From positions 29,927-86,269 of the forward strand of contig NZ_JADWDC010000014.1 in NCBI RefSeq assembly GCF_020640915.1: a stretch of 56,343 nt of DNA, read 5' to 3'. The DNA comes from Waterburya agarophytonicola KI4 (GTDB lineage: Bacteria; Cyanobacteriota; Cyanobacteriia; Cyanobacteriales; Xenococcaceae). Position numbers and translations under genes: made by a program. This document shows positions 1-8,623 of the stretch, one piece after another. Each line of letters starts with the position of its first letter. Within the stretch, counting starts at the first letter, position 1. The notes below the pieces were generated by a model. It made no database searches, was not told the origin of the DNA, and was given only the letters and a program-made list of their open reading frames with translations.

Positions 1-96
1 CTGGAGTCACTACAGGATCGGGAGCAGTAGCTGTAGATTTGGGTTCATCTGGAGTCACTACAGGATCGGGAGCAGTAGCTGTAGATTTGGGTTCAT
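1..96. repeat. 48-bp tandem repeat, two perfect copies
   Basis: Bases 1-48 and 49-96 are identical, and a third copy begins at 97 (first 16 bases nearly identical) before diverging. 48 is a multiple of three, so the repeat keeps the minus-strand reading frame and adds 16 residues per copy. The array may extend left beyond the window. Confidence 0.95.
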
Positions 97-613
97 CTGG
101 AGTTACTACAGCATTATTATTACCATTATTAAAATTTGGGTTGGTATTAGGTCTATTGGTTAGTACGGGTAACGTTGCTGCTGTACCCAACGCTATAGGG
201 GCTAATTTATTTTGGCGATCGATTCGATATGATGGGGTTTGTAATCCTGATGGGACAGCAAAATTTGGCGATGAGGAAGCAGCTAAAGAAGATCTTTCCT
301 GAGAAGCATTATTGGCTATTTTCAGGCGATCGCTTTCCCGATCTATTTCGCCAAAGTCTAACTTAGAATCAGCATCGATGCTTCCTAGGTCGATTCCAAC
401 ATCTTTTGTAGACAACAAACTATTTTGTCTGCCGAAACCAAAAGTATTGGCAATTCCGCCTCTTTTAGCACCCAAAGACCAAAATAGTATTGTTCCAATA
501 GTGCCGAAAGCAACAATTATCGCAATCATTTCGTCGAAAGTTACCCCCGCAGCAGGTTTTTTTCTGCGTTCTGGAATGGGATTTTGGGGTTCTTGAGAAG
601 ATGGATTAGTCAT
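1..613 (-). CDS. Membrane-anchored protein with 16-residue tandem repeats (C-terminus cut by window edge)
   Basis: The frame starts with ATG at 613 and is still open at base 1, so about 204 residues are visible and the end is missing. A short polar N-terminus is followed by one membrane segment (about residues 24-46, FDEMIAIIVAFGTIG...), then a Ser/Asn/Pro-rich extracytoplasmic stretch. The end of the visible part repeats the unit DEPKSTATAPDPVVTP, encoded by two identical 48-bp copies. The short N-terminal segment before the helix resembles cyanobacterial cell-wall or S-layer-associated proteins, but the diagnostic C-terminal domain is outside the window, so function is unknown. Plus-strand open frames over the same bases are shadows created by the repeat. 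Confidence 0.6.
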   Translation of the reverse strand, partial: MTNPSSQEPQNPIPERRKKPAAGVTFDEMIAIIVAFGTIGTILFWSLGAKRGGIANTFGFGRQNSLLSTKDVGIDLGSIDADSKLDFGEIDRESDRLKIANNASQERSSLAASSSPNFAVPSGLQTPSYRIDRQNKLAPIALGTAATLPVLTNRPNTNPNFNNGNNNAVVTPDEPKSTATAPDPVVTPDEPKSTATAPDPVVTP

Positions 614-717
614 AGATATTAGATTACTAATTTAACAGTGACACTTAAAAAATAAACTAAGTTTAAGATAATTCTCAAAAAATAGGCTGAAGTTTTTAGG
701 TTCTGATCGAACCGCTA

Positions 718-2136
718 TTAATGATTGGTTGCAAATTGTAAAGCTGCTATTTGTGCTTCTGCTTTGTTTAATGATTCGTACCATTCTTTTTCGGGATCAC
801 TATCGGCAACAATACCCGCTCCCACTTGTCCGTAAACTAGAGCCAGTTTGGCATCGGCAGATGGGACGTATAGTAAAGTACGAATGAGAATATTTAAGTC
901 TAGATTTCCTCGACAGTCAAGGTAGCCACAAGATCCATAGAACAAACTACGGCGCGTCGGTTCTAATTCTTCAATAATTTCCATGCAACGTACTTTAGGA
1001 CATCCTGTAATTGTTCCCCCAGGAAATACACCGCGAATTAAATCTATTGTATCGCGATCGCTTTGTAAGATTCCTTTGACATTACTAACTAAGTGCATCA
1101 CGTGGCTATAACGCTCTATTACTAATAGTTCGTCTACTTCTACCGAACCCCATTGGCAAACTCGACCCAGATCGTTGCGCTCTAGATCGACCAACATAAT
1201 ATGTTCTGCTCTTTCTTTGGTATTTGCTAGTAACTCTGTAGCCAAGGCGCGATCGCTTTTTCGATCTGTCCCTCTTCTTCTCGTCCCTGCAATAGGTCTA
1301 GTTTGAGCTTGGCTGCCTTCTAATTTAACCAGTCTTTCGGGAGAACAACTAATAATATCTCCCCAAGGGGATTTCCAATAGCTAGCAAAAGGAGAAGGAT
1401 TTATTTGTTGGAGTTGACTATAAATCGACCAGCTATCGCGGTTTGTTTGAGTCTGAAAACGTAAAGACAAATTGGTTTGAAAGATATCTCCCGCCTGGAT
1501 GTATTTTTGGGCTTGTTTGACGGAGTTTTGGTATTGTTCTCGATCGGTGAGGAAATTAATTGAGGACTTGGGGATTTGCCCTAAAGGATACCGCTTCCCA
1601 TAGGGACTTGGGGACTGGGCGAGTAATCGGGTTTCTAGGTCGTTTAATTGGTCGGGGTTGGTCGTAGCTAACCAGAGGATGTTTTTTAAGTGATCTAAAA
1701 CCGCAAAGCATTCGGGTTCGTACCAATAGGCTACGGGAAAAGGTAAGTCATCTTGATTGAGTTTGGGCAAACTTTCAATTTCCCAAGCAAGGTCGTAACC
1801 GAGCCAGCCCAACCAGCCACCAGTGAAGGGAAGATGGGCTATATCTGGGTTTTCTATTGGGTTTTCTGCTAGCGATCGCTTTAGTAAAGAACGAAGGAAA
1901 GGTAATATCTCACCCATTGCAGGAGTCCATATTTGGGCTTTGCCATCCACTTTTCGAGGACAACCTCCACAAATGGAATAACGAGATAAATGGGGGTATT
2001 CTGGGTCTGCTATGGTAGGGCTTTCGAGGAGGGTAGCAATATCTTGATCGCCAAATAATGTACTAAAGACTTCTGAAGCAGTGCGGTTGGCTAAAGGTAG
2101 AGATCGCCAGTACCAAGATTTTGTTGCTTCTGTCAT
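718..2136 (-). CDS. Anthranilate synthase component I-like chorismate-binding enzyme (TrpE/PabB family)
   Basis: About 472 residues from the ATG at 2136; a longer frame from 2235 would overlap the upstream gene by about 100 bases and adds residues unlike the family. The enzyme would convert chorismate to anthranilate (TrpE) or aminodeoxychorismate (PabB) with a glutaminase partner. Visible family motifs include TRPIAGTRRRG, LVDLERNDLGRV, the GGTITGCPK loop and YGSCGYLD. PIAGTR, with Ala where E. coli PabB has its Lys nucleophile, and an N-terminal TLLES resembling the TrpE tryptophan-site motif both favour anthranilate synthase. Length is a little below the usual TrpE. No TrpG/PabA gene is adjacent. 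The start lies 2 bases after the stop of the upstream EcfT-like gene, so the two are probably cotranscribed. Confidence 0.85.
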   Translation of the reverse strand: MTEATKSWYWRSLPLANRTASEVFSTLFGDQDIATLLESPTIADPEYPHLSRYSICGGCPRKVDGKAQIWTPAMGEILPFLRSLLKRSLAENPIENPDIAHLPFTGGWLGWLGYDLAWEIESLPKLNQDDLPFPVAYWYEPECFAVLDHLKNILWLATTNPDQLNDLETRLLAQSPSPYGKRYPLGQIPKSSINFLTDREQYQNSVKQAQKYIQAGDIFQTNLSLRFQTQTNRDSWSIYSQLQQINPSPFASYWKSPWGDIISCSPERLVKLEGSQAQTRPIAGTRRRGTDRKSDRALATELLANTKERAEHIMLVDLERNDLGRVCQWGSVEVDELLVIERYSHVMHLVSNVKGILQSDRDTIDLIRGVFPGGTITGCPKVRCMEIIEELEPTRRSLFYGSCGYLDCRGNLDLNILIRTLLYVPSADAKLALVYGQVGAGIVADSDPEKEWYESLNKAEAQIAALQFATNH

Positions 2137-2138
2137 AG

Positions 2139-3113
2139 TTAAAAAGTTCCACCCACAAACCAACGGGCGCACCAGAAGGGAATTAAGATCCCTAAAGCGA
2201 TCCAATCTCGCGATCGCAATTTTAGTTGATGCCATTGGACTCGATGTTCGTTAGGACTAGTAAATCCTCTAACATCCATTGCCACAGCAATTTGTTCTGC
2301 TCTCAATAATAAATTTTCTAGTAGCTTCTCTGAAACAATTAACCATAGTTGCGCGCTACGACGCAAGCCCAATTTCTTCCAATCTATGGCTCTAGTGCGG
2401 ATCGAACGAACTAAATTTTGTACTTCTTCTAAAACTAAAGGTATAAAACGCAGGGAAAGAGTCAAGGTGAGAACGATCTCTGAAACTGGTATATTGAAAT
2501 GACGCAAGGGGTTCATTAAGTCGTCTAATCCTTCGGTAATCTCTTCGGGAGCAGTGGTTAATAAATATAAGCTAGTGCTGTAAATTAGAGTGAAAATTAG
2601 GGTAGAAATTCTGATCGCCACATCTAAGGAGCGACGAGTAATTACCAGACGGGGTAGCAAGAAAAACTTGGGTTTATCGAATAAGACGTATTGATAATCT
2701 GTGGCAGGAGCTAGGATGGAAGTGCATTGGGCAGTCTTTTCTGCTGCAAGATCTTTTGTGGTGTTATTGGCGGTGTTATTCGCTGGGGATATTTCCCCAC
2801 AAAATGGGGGTGTGCGGGGGGTATACTTGACAGCTAGGCTATCGGGAGAAATGCTGGCAAATAAGAACATAAAAGTGCAGAGCAAGAGTAACCATCCCAT
2901 TTGCTTGCGCCAGACTCTAAAGGGAATCCCAGCAACTATGGTTAAGAGGATTAAAGACCCCGCCAAAGCAATTCGCCAAAAAGGATTGCTTAATAAAGGA
3001 GCGATTAAAAAAGTCATTAACCAAACTAATTTAACTCGCGGATCGATTCTGTGTAGCCAAGTAACAGGTTGTTCTAAATATGACCCAATAGGCAGCGATC
3101 GCAATAAATCCAT
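2139..3113 (-). CDS. EcfT/CbiQ-family energy-coupling factor transmembrane protein
   Basis: 324 residues with about five hydrophobic segments. The start (WLHRIDPRVKLVWL) and the cytoplasmic AEQIAVAMDVRGF motif are typical of EcfT/CbiQ, the membrane scaffold that links ATPases to substrate-binding S components in vitamin or metal uptake. An unusual polar, Asn/Thr-rich insert (about residues 98-140) lies between the second and third membrane segments. No EcfA ATPase or S component is in the window, so the substrate is unknown. The gene ends just before the TrpE/PabB-like gene (tightly packed pair). Confidence 0.8.
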   Translation of the reverse strand: MDLLRSLPIGSYLEQPVTWLHRIDPRVKLVWLMTFLIAPLLSNPFWRIALAGSLILLTIVAGIPFRVWRKQMGWLLLLCTFMFLFASISPDSLAVKYTPRTPPFCGEISPANNTANNTTKDLAAEKTAQCTSILAPATDYQYVLFDKPKFFLLPRLVITRRSLDVAIRISTLIFTLIYSTSLYLLTTAPEEITEGLDDLMNPLRHFNIPVSEIVLTLTLSLRFIPLVLEEVQNLVRSIRTRAIDWKKLGLRRSAQLWLIVSEKLLENLLLRAEQIAVAMDVRGFTSPNEHRVQWHQLKLRSRDWIALGILIPFWCARWFVGGTF

Positions 3114-3155
3114 ATGTAATCAAGGAACGAGGAGCAAGGAGCAAGGAACGAGGAA
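3114..3155. repeat. Short tandem repeat of AAGGAACGAGG / AAGGAGC type
   Basis: The 42 bases between mltG and the EcfT-like gene are built from near-repeats such as CAAGGAACGAGG and AGCAAGGAGCAAGG. A related array lies at 40856-40890. This looks like the short tandemly repeated repetitive sequences common in cyanobacterial genomes. Confidence 0.7.
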
Positions 3156-4250
3156 TTATTGGTTTCTCTGACGGCGAATTTCTCTAGTTGCTGCTTCGTG
3201 GGCGCGAAGAGTTTCGCTAAAAATGTGAGTTCCATCATAACGAGCTACGAAATATAAATAGTTTGTATCTTCTGGATTTAGAGTAGCTTTGAGGCTTTCT
3301 ATGCCAGGAGAAGCAATGGGAGTAGGAGTCAAACCAACGTTCATATATGTATTATAGGGCGATGGAGTGCCTACTTGGGTGTAGGTTAGGGGTTGATCTG
3401 CGGTTTGTCTGATGCCCAAACCGTATTCTACAGTGGGATCGGAGCCTAATTTTATCCCTTTTTCTAACCTCGCGGTAAATACCCCTGCAATCAAACGTCT
3501 TTCTGAGCCAACTACTGCCTCTTTTTCGACAATACTCGCCAGAGTTACCCAATCATTTAAACTCATATCGGGTTTTTCGGCTTCGTAGACTGGCAAAGCT
3601 ACCTCTTCAAAGCGATCGAGCATGGTATAAATAATTCCCTCGGGATCGCTAGTGCGATCGCTGCTAATCTTATAGGTATCGGGATACAAAAAACCTTCTA
3701 GAATCGGTAAATCTTGAGGAAGCCAAGGATATTTATCGTAGGGAATTTGTTTGACCGCATTGGCAAACTCTTCTGCACTAAAGTAACCTCGATCTGCAAA
3801 ATATGCTGCCATTTGTTTGGTAGACCAACCTTCGGGAATGGTAAAGTTAGTCTGCATAATATCTCCCGACCAAATTTTGGTTGCAATATCCGATAATGAT
3901 TCTTGGGGGGATAGAAGATACGTACCAGCTTTGAAACCGCCTTGCGAGTCGGTGGTTTGTTTTAGCTTCGTCCAGATTTTCCAGCCTTGATGAGATTTGA
4001 TTAATCCCGCCTGGGCTAATTCTGCACCAATTTGATTGCCACCAACACCAGATTTAACTGTAAACGGGACTTGCTTTTCTTGATCTATTTTTCCCCCTGG
4101 GGATTCTACGGGGGCAGTTAAACCTTTCCAACCAACCAATCCCAAAAGAAATAAAACCCCTACAGTGGCAGGAATAACTTTCATTGCTGGACTTATTTTA
4201 GTTTTTCTTTTAGAAGTTTTTTTCCGAGGAAACTTTCTTTTAGTAGTCAT
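3156..4250 (-). CDS. mltG: Endolytic peptidoglycan transglycosylase MltG
   Basis: 364 residues: a basic cytoplasmic N-terminus (MTTKRKFPRKKTSKRKTK), one membrane anchor (about 24-42) and a periplasmic YceG domain. The family cuts nascent glycan strands and helps terminate them. The signature LASIVEKEAVVGSER (about 238-251) contains the catalytic Glu (E242), matching E. coli MltG. SDPTVEYGLG and YNTYMNVGLTPTPIASPG are further conserved YceG segments. Length is close to the usual 330-370. It runs in the same direction as the genes below it. Confidence 0.95.
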   Translation of the reverse strand: MTTKRKFPRKKTSKRKTKISPAMKVIPATVGVLFLLGLVGWKGLTAPVESPGGKIDQEKQVPFTVKSGVGGNQIGAELAQAGLIKSHQGWKIWTKLKQTTDSQGGFKAGTYLLSPQESLSDIATKIWSGDIMQTNFTIPEGWSTKQMAAYFADRGYFSAEEFANAVKQIPYDKYPWLPQDLPILEGFLYPDTYKISSDRTSDPEGIIYTMLDRFEEVALPVYEAEKPDMSLNDWVTLASIVEKEAVVGSERRLIAGVFTARLEKGIKLGSDPTVEYGLGIRQTADQPLTYTQVGTPSPYNTYMNVGLTPTPIASPGIESLKATLNPEDTNYLYFVARYDGTHIFSETLRAHEAATREIRRQRNQ

Positions 4251-4377
4251 GTATAAATTATTTTAGTTATCAATTATCGATAGATATAAATTATCCGTAT
4301 TTAGTTTATTTTGCGATCGGGTTCGATTTTACCTTGATCGTTATTAAATTGTCTTCTTCTGCCTCTAGTATGTTGAA

Positions 4378-4848
4378 TTAATTGCCATGACATTCTTGAT
4401 ATTTTTTACCACTACCACACCAACAAGTTTCTTTAGACTTGGGTGTTGTTCCTGGTAGGATATCCCCATCGACATAAAACCATTGACCGTCAACTTTAAT
4501 AAACCGAGAACGTTCGTGGAGTTGTTCTGGTAGATCGACTTGGTACACCGCTTCAAATTCTACAATTCCAGTGGTGTCATTTTTCTTACCTTTTTGGGTA
4601 TTGATTATGGTCAAACCCAACCACTCAGTATTGCTAATGCTTTTGCTTAATTGGGCGCGATCGCTTTTGTTTCTTTTGTCGGGATGCAACGTCGCGATTA
4701 AATAATCAATATTACCTCGATAAAATGCTGTATAACGCGATCGCATTAGTTTTTCTGCTGTTTCTGGTTTTTTCTTCCCAGATAAATACATTCCACAACA
4801 ATATTTATCTGCTTTTTTGCTTTGACAGGGACACAATTCTGGAGTCAT
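4378..4848 (-). CDS. YchJ family protein with two SEC-C zinc motifs
   Basis: 156 residues, the typical YchJ (UPF0225) size. An N-terminal Cys cluster (CPCQSKKADKYCC, residues 6-18) and a C-terminal one (CWCGSGKKYQECHGN, 142-156) are SEC-C type zinc-binding motifs like the one at the SecA C-terminus. The middle (RSRYTAFYRGNIDYLIATLHP and the later FEAVY..LHERSRF) matches the NTF2-like YchJ fold. Its biochemical role is not established. It stands alone between mltG and a protease gene, all on the minus strand. Confidence 0.85.
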   Translation of the reverse strand: MTPELCPCQSKKADKYCCGMYLSGKKKPETAEKLMRSRYTAFYRGNIDYLIATLHPDKRNKSDRAQLSKSISNTEWLGLTIINTQKGKKNDTTGIVEFEAVYQVDLPEQLHERSRFIKVDGQWFYVDGDILPGTTPKSKETCWCGSGKKYQECHGN

Positions 4849-4874
4849 TGATTAAAGATCTTAAAGTTACTAGT

Positions 4875-5639
4875 TTAGGGGGTGCGATCGATTTTCCAAC
4901 CCAATTTAGTAGGATGTTGGTAGATCTTTTTTAGGGTGTTAATATCCCTGAGAGAAATAGGAGGAGGATCGCTTACCTGAGAGAAATAAAGCGCGTCAGT
5001 TTCTCGATCGCTATGTCCCCATATCCCCAAAGCATGACCCAATTCGTGGCGGATCGTGGCGAATAGAGATACCCCCGCATAATTAGGACTGATTTCTACT
5101 TTCATTTTATGAGTGATGGTAGCAGGATTTTGTTTAATATAAAATTTATAATTAGTTTCTGCTGTAACTGCTCTGGGGATATCGTATAACCCCGTATCGC
5201 GGTTTAATTTGGTTTCTCTTGGGGGTTGGGAGCGCAATATTACAATATCTGCTCGTTCTCGTTTTGTTATTTCTTCTAGGGGTAAATATACATTCCATTC
5301 GGCGATCGCTTTTTTAACCGCGTTAACCCACTGTTGAAAACGTTTGTCTGCTGAGGAGTCGGTCAAACTGAGGGGTTGCTGAACGTATACTGTTACGGGG
5401 AAATGCGACCAAACTAAATACCCTAGGGGCGTAGAATCAATGCGACTAAAATAATTACCGCTGTTTGTTTTGTCTTCCCATGTCTTCAAAGATTCGGGTA
5501 GAGTATGAACTTTGGATGGGGGTAAATTGGCGGTGGTGGGTTGAGCGAGAACTATAATTATCTGGGAAATAAATACAATCAGACAAGTGGCGATCGCAAT
5601 ATAAACAAGTTTTTGCCATTTTAACCGCCACTTATTCAT
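4875..5639 (-). CDS. Matrixin-like zinc metalloprotease (metzincin), exported
   Basis: 254 residues with an N-terminal signal or anchor helix (about 11-32) and a C-terminal protease domain. IRHELGHALGIWGHS (about 196-210) supplies HExxH and a third His. The third His is one residue further away than in the canonical HExxHxxGxxH, and the usual Met-turn position appears as ALYFS, with Leu instead of Met. I recall this variant in cyanobacterial M10-like proteins, so it may be a family trait. Expected to cleave extracytoplasmic proteins; substrate unknown. Confidence 0.75.
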   Translation of the reverse strand: MNKWRLKWQKLVYIAIATCLIVFISQIIIVLAQPTTANLPPSKVHTLPESLKTWEDKTNSGNYFSRIDSTPLGYLVWSHFPVTVYVQQPLSLTDSSADKRFQQWVNAVKKAIAEWNVYLPLEEITKRERADIVILRSQPPRETKLNRDTGLYDIPRAVTAETNYKFYIKQNPATITHKMKVEISPNYAGVSLFATIRHELGHALGIWGHSDRETDALYFSQVSDPPPISLRDINTLKKIYQHPTKLGWKIDRTP

Positions 5640-5665
5640 GAATTTCTCATCAATTTAGGAAAATA

Positions 5666-5896
5666 TTAACTAATCCAACCTGCACTCAAAGCAATAGTGA
5701 GAACGATAAAGGAAATACCTAAGCCCCAGGTAATACGATTTAAAGCATTTTCCGCGCTTTTTGTACTGGTAAACATTTGAGACTGTCCGCCAATACCGCC
5801 CAAGCCGTCACCCTTGGGGCTATGTAATAATATAAGTACTACCAATAGAAAGGCAGAAGCTGCCCAGACAATTTGAACTGCTTGAAATACGTTCAT
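5666..5896 (-). CDS. secG: Preprotein translocase subunit SecG
   Basis: 76 residues with two hydrophobic helices (about 5-24 and 53-74) joined by a loop containing LHSPKGDGLGGIGGQSQMF, the characteristic SecG loop. SecG associates with SecYE in the inner or thylakoid membrane and assists SecA-driven translocation. The gene is divergent from the methyltransferase gene at 6034. Confidence 0.93.
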   Translation of the reverse strand: MNVFQAVQIVWAASAFLLVVLILLHSPKGDGLGGIGGQSQMFTSTKSAENALNRITWGLGISFIVLTIALSAGWIS

Positions 5897-6033
5897 AAAA
5901 AAATATAATTTCGGCTTTTATTTTTATTTTTAAGACCAGCAACTATTGTAAACTTTTAACACAGGCATATTCAACTTATTTTTTAAATCGTAGGAAATGT
6001 CATTCACTCTAACTGACTTTCCCCCATCCCTAC

Positions 6034-7155
6034 ATGAACAATTACTTTGCTACAGTATCTCGCGGTTTAGAAGAAGTAGCGGTACGAGAATTAGAGAATA
6101 TTGGCGCAAAAGATGTTCGTCCCGACTTTACAGGAGTCCATTTTAAAGGAGACAAAGCCACACTCTATAAGGCTAATTTATGGACGAGAACCAGCTTTCG
6201 GATCTTGATGCCCATCGCACGAGTTAAAAGCTTTACGGGGGACGAACTATATAAGAGCGTGCAAAAAATTGATTGGGATGAATATCTCGAACCCGATATG
6301 ACTCTAGCTGTAACTTGTACGGGAAAAAGCAAGCATCTCAATCACACTCATTTTACCGCCCTACAAATTAAAAATTCCATCACGGACTGGCAAAAACAAA
6401 GGGGTGGCAAACGCTCTAGTGTGGATACAGAAAACCCCGATCTCTTAATTAACGCTCACATCGACCAAAAGCACTGTATCTTGAGCCTAGATAGTTCTGG
6501 TTCTAGTTTACACCGTCGGGGATATCGCCCCGCGATCGGTGCAGCACCGATGAAGGAAACTTTAGCCTCTGCTTTAATCGAGCTATCAGAATGGACGCCC
6601 GATTTACCCTTTCTCGATCCGATGTGCGGTAGCGGTACATTACCCATTGAAGCAGCTTTAAAAGGCTTGAATATCGCCCCTGGGTTGTATCGCGACTTTG
6701 GCTTTCAAACTTGGCTCGATTATGATGATAAATTATGGCAGAGTTTGATTAAAGAAGCAGAGTCGCAACAAAAAACAGACATCAATGTTCCCATCATAGG
6801 CAGCGATCGCAATTTGCAAGTAATTCGCCAGGCTTTTGTGAATGCGGAGAATTCTGGATTGGAAGACTATGTCAAATTTGCCCGTCAAGAGCTAATTAAC
6901 GTCGAACCGCCAGCAGATAAGGGGGTTTTGATTTGCAATCCTCCCTATGGGGTAAGGTTGGGCAATGAGGCGGAATTAGGCGAACTATATAAGCTTCTGG
7001 GAGATATTTTTAAGCAACGATTTAAAGGTTGGACTGCCTATATTTTTACGGGTAGTATGAAACTATCTAAGCAAGTCGGTTTGCGGACTTCTAAGCGAGT
7101 CAAACTTTACAACGGCGCAATTCCTTGCACTTTGTTGAAATATGAGATGTATTAA
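6034..7155 (+). CDS. THUMP-domain class I SAM-dependent RNA methyltransferase (RlmL/YpsC-like)
   Basis: 373 residues. The N-terminus (YFATVSRGLEEVAVRELENIGA) and residues to about 160 form the THUMP RNA-binding region. The C-terminal Rossmann domain has the SAM motif LDPMCGSGTLPIEAAL (194-209) and the N6/N2-methyltransferase motif ICNPPYGVRLG (300-310). This architecture corresponds to the N-terminal half of E. coli RlmL and to Bacillus YpsC, predicted to make m2G in 23S rRNA. The exact target nucleotide is inferred from family only. Confidence 0.88.
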   Translation: MNNYFATVSRGLEEVAVRELENIGAKDVRPDFTGVHFKGDKATLYKANLWTRTSFRILMPIARVKSFTGDELYKSVQKIDWDEYLEPDMTLAVTCTGKSKHLNHTHFTALQIKNSITDWQKQRGGKRSSVDTENPDLLINAHIDQKHCILSLDSSGSSLHRRGYRPAIGAAPMKETLASALIELSEWTPDLPFLDPMCGSGTLPIEAALKGLNIAPGLYRDFGFQTWLDYDDKLWQSLIKEAESQQKTDINVPIIGSDRNLQVIRQAFVNAENSGLEDYVKFARQELINVEPPADKGVLICNPPYGVRLGNEAELGELYKLLGDIFKQRFKGWTAYIFTGSMKLSKQVGLRTSKRVKLYNGAIPCTLLKYEMY

Positions 7156-7193
7156 GTAGTTTGGCTTTATGGTTTAGAGGGTTAATAGTTATC

Positions 7194-7221
7194 TCACGCA
7201 AAGACGCAAAGAAGCAAAAGT
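7194..7221. repeat. CGCAAAGA-type short tandem repeat
   Basis: The sequence TCACGCAAAGACGCAAAG followed by AAGCAAAA is a short tandem array with a 7-8 base unit. Arrays of this kind occur between genes in many cyanobacterial genomes. Confidence 0.65.
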
Positions 7222-7355
7222 ACAGAGGGATCGAGAGATATCCTGAAATAAGTTTGACCTGCTATTTCGATAATTTTAGTTTCATAAACCCCAATTAAGC
7301 GATCGCCTAAATCTAAAACAAAAATTAACCAATAGGTTTCAAGAACTGCGATACC
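7194..7355 (-). pseudogene. Possible decayed reading frame (53 codons, no start codon)
   Basis: Between the methyltransferase gene and hemC, the minus strand has an open stretch bounded by a TAG, with no ATG or obvious alternative start. Its residues look protein-like (for example [16 protein letters not shown]), and its end runs into the CGCAAAGA repeat at 7194-7221. I do not recognise the family. It may be a remnant of a lost gene or chance. Confidence 0.2.
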
Positions 7356-7396
7356 CTAGATCGAGTGATTTATTAGATTTTTTTAAGATAGTTCCT

Positions 7397-8365
7397 ATGA
7401 CATCCACCATTGAAACTTCTAAGCGTACAGTACGTATTGGTACGCGCAAAAGTCAACTTGCTTTAGTACAAACTTATTGGGTGAAAGCAGAACTAGAAAA
7501 GCATTTTCCTGATATTGAATTTGAAGTCGAAAAGATGAGTACCCAGGGAGACAAAATCCTTGACGTACCCCTAGCAAAAATTGGCGACAAAGGTTTATTC
7601 ACCAAAGAGCTAGAAGTAGGAATGCTCAATAATTCTACTGATTTTGCGGTGCATTCTCTTAAAGATTTGCCTACTAATTTACCCGAAGGTTTAATGTTGG
7701 GATGCGTTACCCAAAGAGTAGATCCCGCCGATGCTCTAGCAGTTAACGAAAAGAACAAAGATAAAACCTTAGCAACTTTTCCTGAAGGTTCGGTAATTGG
7801 GACATCTTCTCTTCGACGTTTGGCACAGTTGCGCCATCATTATCCCCATTTAGAGTTTAAAGATATTCGTGGTAACGTTAATACTCGTTTGGCTAAATTG
7901 GATGCGGGAGAATATGATGGTATTATTTTGGCGGTAGCTGGCTTGCAAAGATTGAATATGAGCGATCGCATTCACGAAGTTATTTCTCCAGAAGTATCCC
8001 TTCATGCAGTAGGACAAGGCGCACTAGGTATTGAATGTCGCGCAGGAGACGAAGAAATTCTTAAAATTCTCAAAGTATTAGAACATTCAGATAGTAGCGA
8101 TCGGACTATGGCAGAAAGATCGTTTTTGCGAGAGTTGGAAGGGGGTTGTCAAGTACCTATTGGAGTCAATACTACGATTGATAATGACTCTCTAGTCGTC
8201 GTGGGAATGGTAGCTAGTTTGGATGGCAAACAATTGCTTAAAAATACAGTAACTGGCAAAAAACAAGACGCAGAGCAGCTAGGAAAAGATTTAGCAGCTA
8301 AATTGCGCGAACAAGGCGCAGGGGATATTTTAGCCAAGATTTTTGAAGAAGTAGGACGAGGATAA
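7397..8365 (+). CDS. hemC: Hydroxymethylbilane synthase (porphobilinogen deaminase)
   Basis: 322 residues. The enzyme polymerises four porphobilinogens into hydroxymethylbilane for heme, chlorophyll and bilin synthesis. The N-terminus [12 protein letters not shown], the segment [11 protein letters not shown] (with catalytic Asp), [11 protein letters not shown] and [13 protein letters not shown] are all conserved. C251 in [10 protein letters not shown] is the expected attachment site of the dipyrromethane cofactor. Length is normal. A hairpin terminator follows at about 8488. Confidence 0.97.
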   Translation: MTSTIETSKRTVRIGTRKSQLALVQTYWVKAELEKHFPDIEFEVEKMSTQGDKILDVPLAKIGDKGLFTKELEVGMLNNSTDFAVHSLKDLPTNLPEGLMLGCVTQRVDPADALAVNEKNKDKTLATFPEGSVIGTSSLRRLAQLRHHYPHLEFKDIRGNVNTRLAKLDAGEYDGIILAVAGLQRLNMSDRIHEVISPEVSLHAVGQGALGIECRAGDEEILKILKVLEHSDSSDRTMAERSFLRELEGGCQVPIGVNTTIDNDSLVVVGMVASLDGKQLLKNTVTGKKQDAEQLGKDLAAKLREQGAGDILAKIFEEVGRG

Positions 8366-8487
8366 GTTGTCGCAGCTTATTTATCGCTTAGTTGAGGAAA
8401 TTTATTGGCTCGTAAGTAATAAGTAATAACCGTTAATAGATAATCGATCTAACCTTGTCCGAAATTTATCTATTAAAGAGTACATTT

Positions 8488-8516
8488 AAAAACCCTAGCT
8501 TAAAGTTGGGGTTTTA
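8488..8516 (+). terminator. Terminator after hemC
   Basis: AAAACCC (8489-8495) pairs with GGGTTTT (8509-8515), and the 3' arm ends in a short T run. It lies about 120 bases downstream of the hemC stop and before the next gene. Confidence 0.65.
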
Positions 8517-8623
8517 CACTTACATTTATTCATCGGAAATTTTAGTTTGAGTTCCTTTGACTCTACAAGAATTTTCGAGTATCACTTACATAGTCCAATT
8601 AAATTTTCTTCATAACTATTACC

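Noticed and set aside
39-596. Plus-strand open frames at 39-302 and 312-596
   Set aside because: They lie opposite the minus-strand repeat protein; the minus frame has a start codon, a membrane helix and a sensible composition, while the plus frames are created by the repeat.
2701-3171. 156-codon plus-strand frame over the EcfT-like gene
   Set aside because: It is antisense to a well-supported gene with family motifs and has no recognised similarity or ribosome site.
4310-4335. GGGTTCGA motif at 4319 and again at 14629, resembling a tRNA T-loop
   Set aside because: No acceptor, D or anticodon stems could be built around either site; both are part of HIP1-related GCGATCGGGTTCGA strings.
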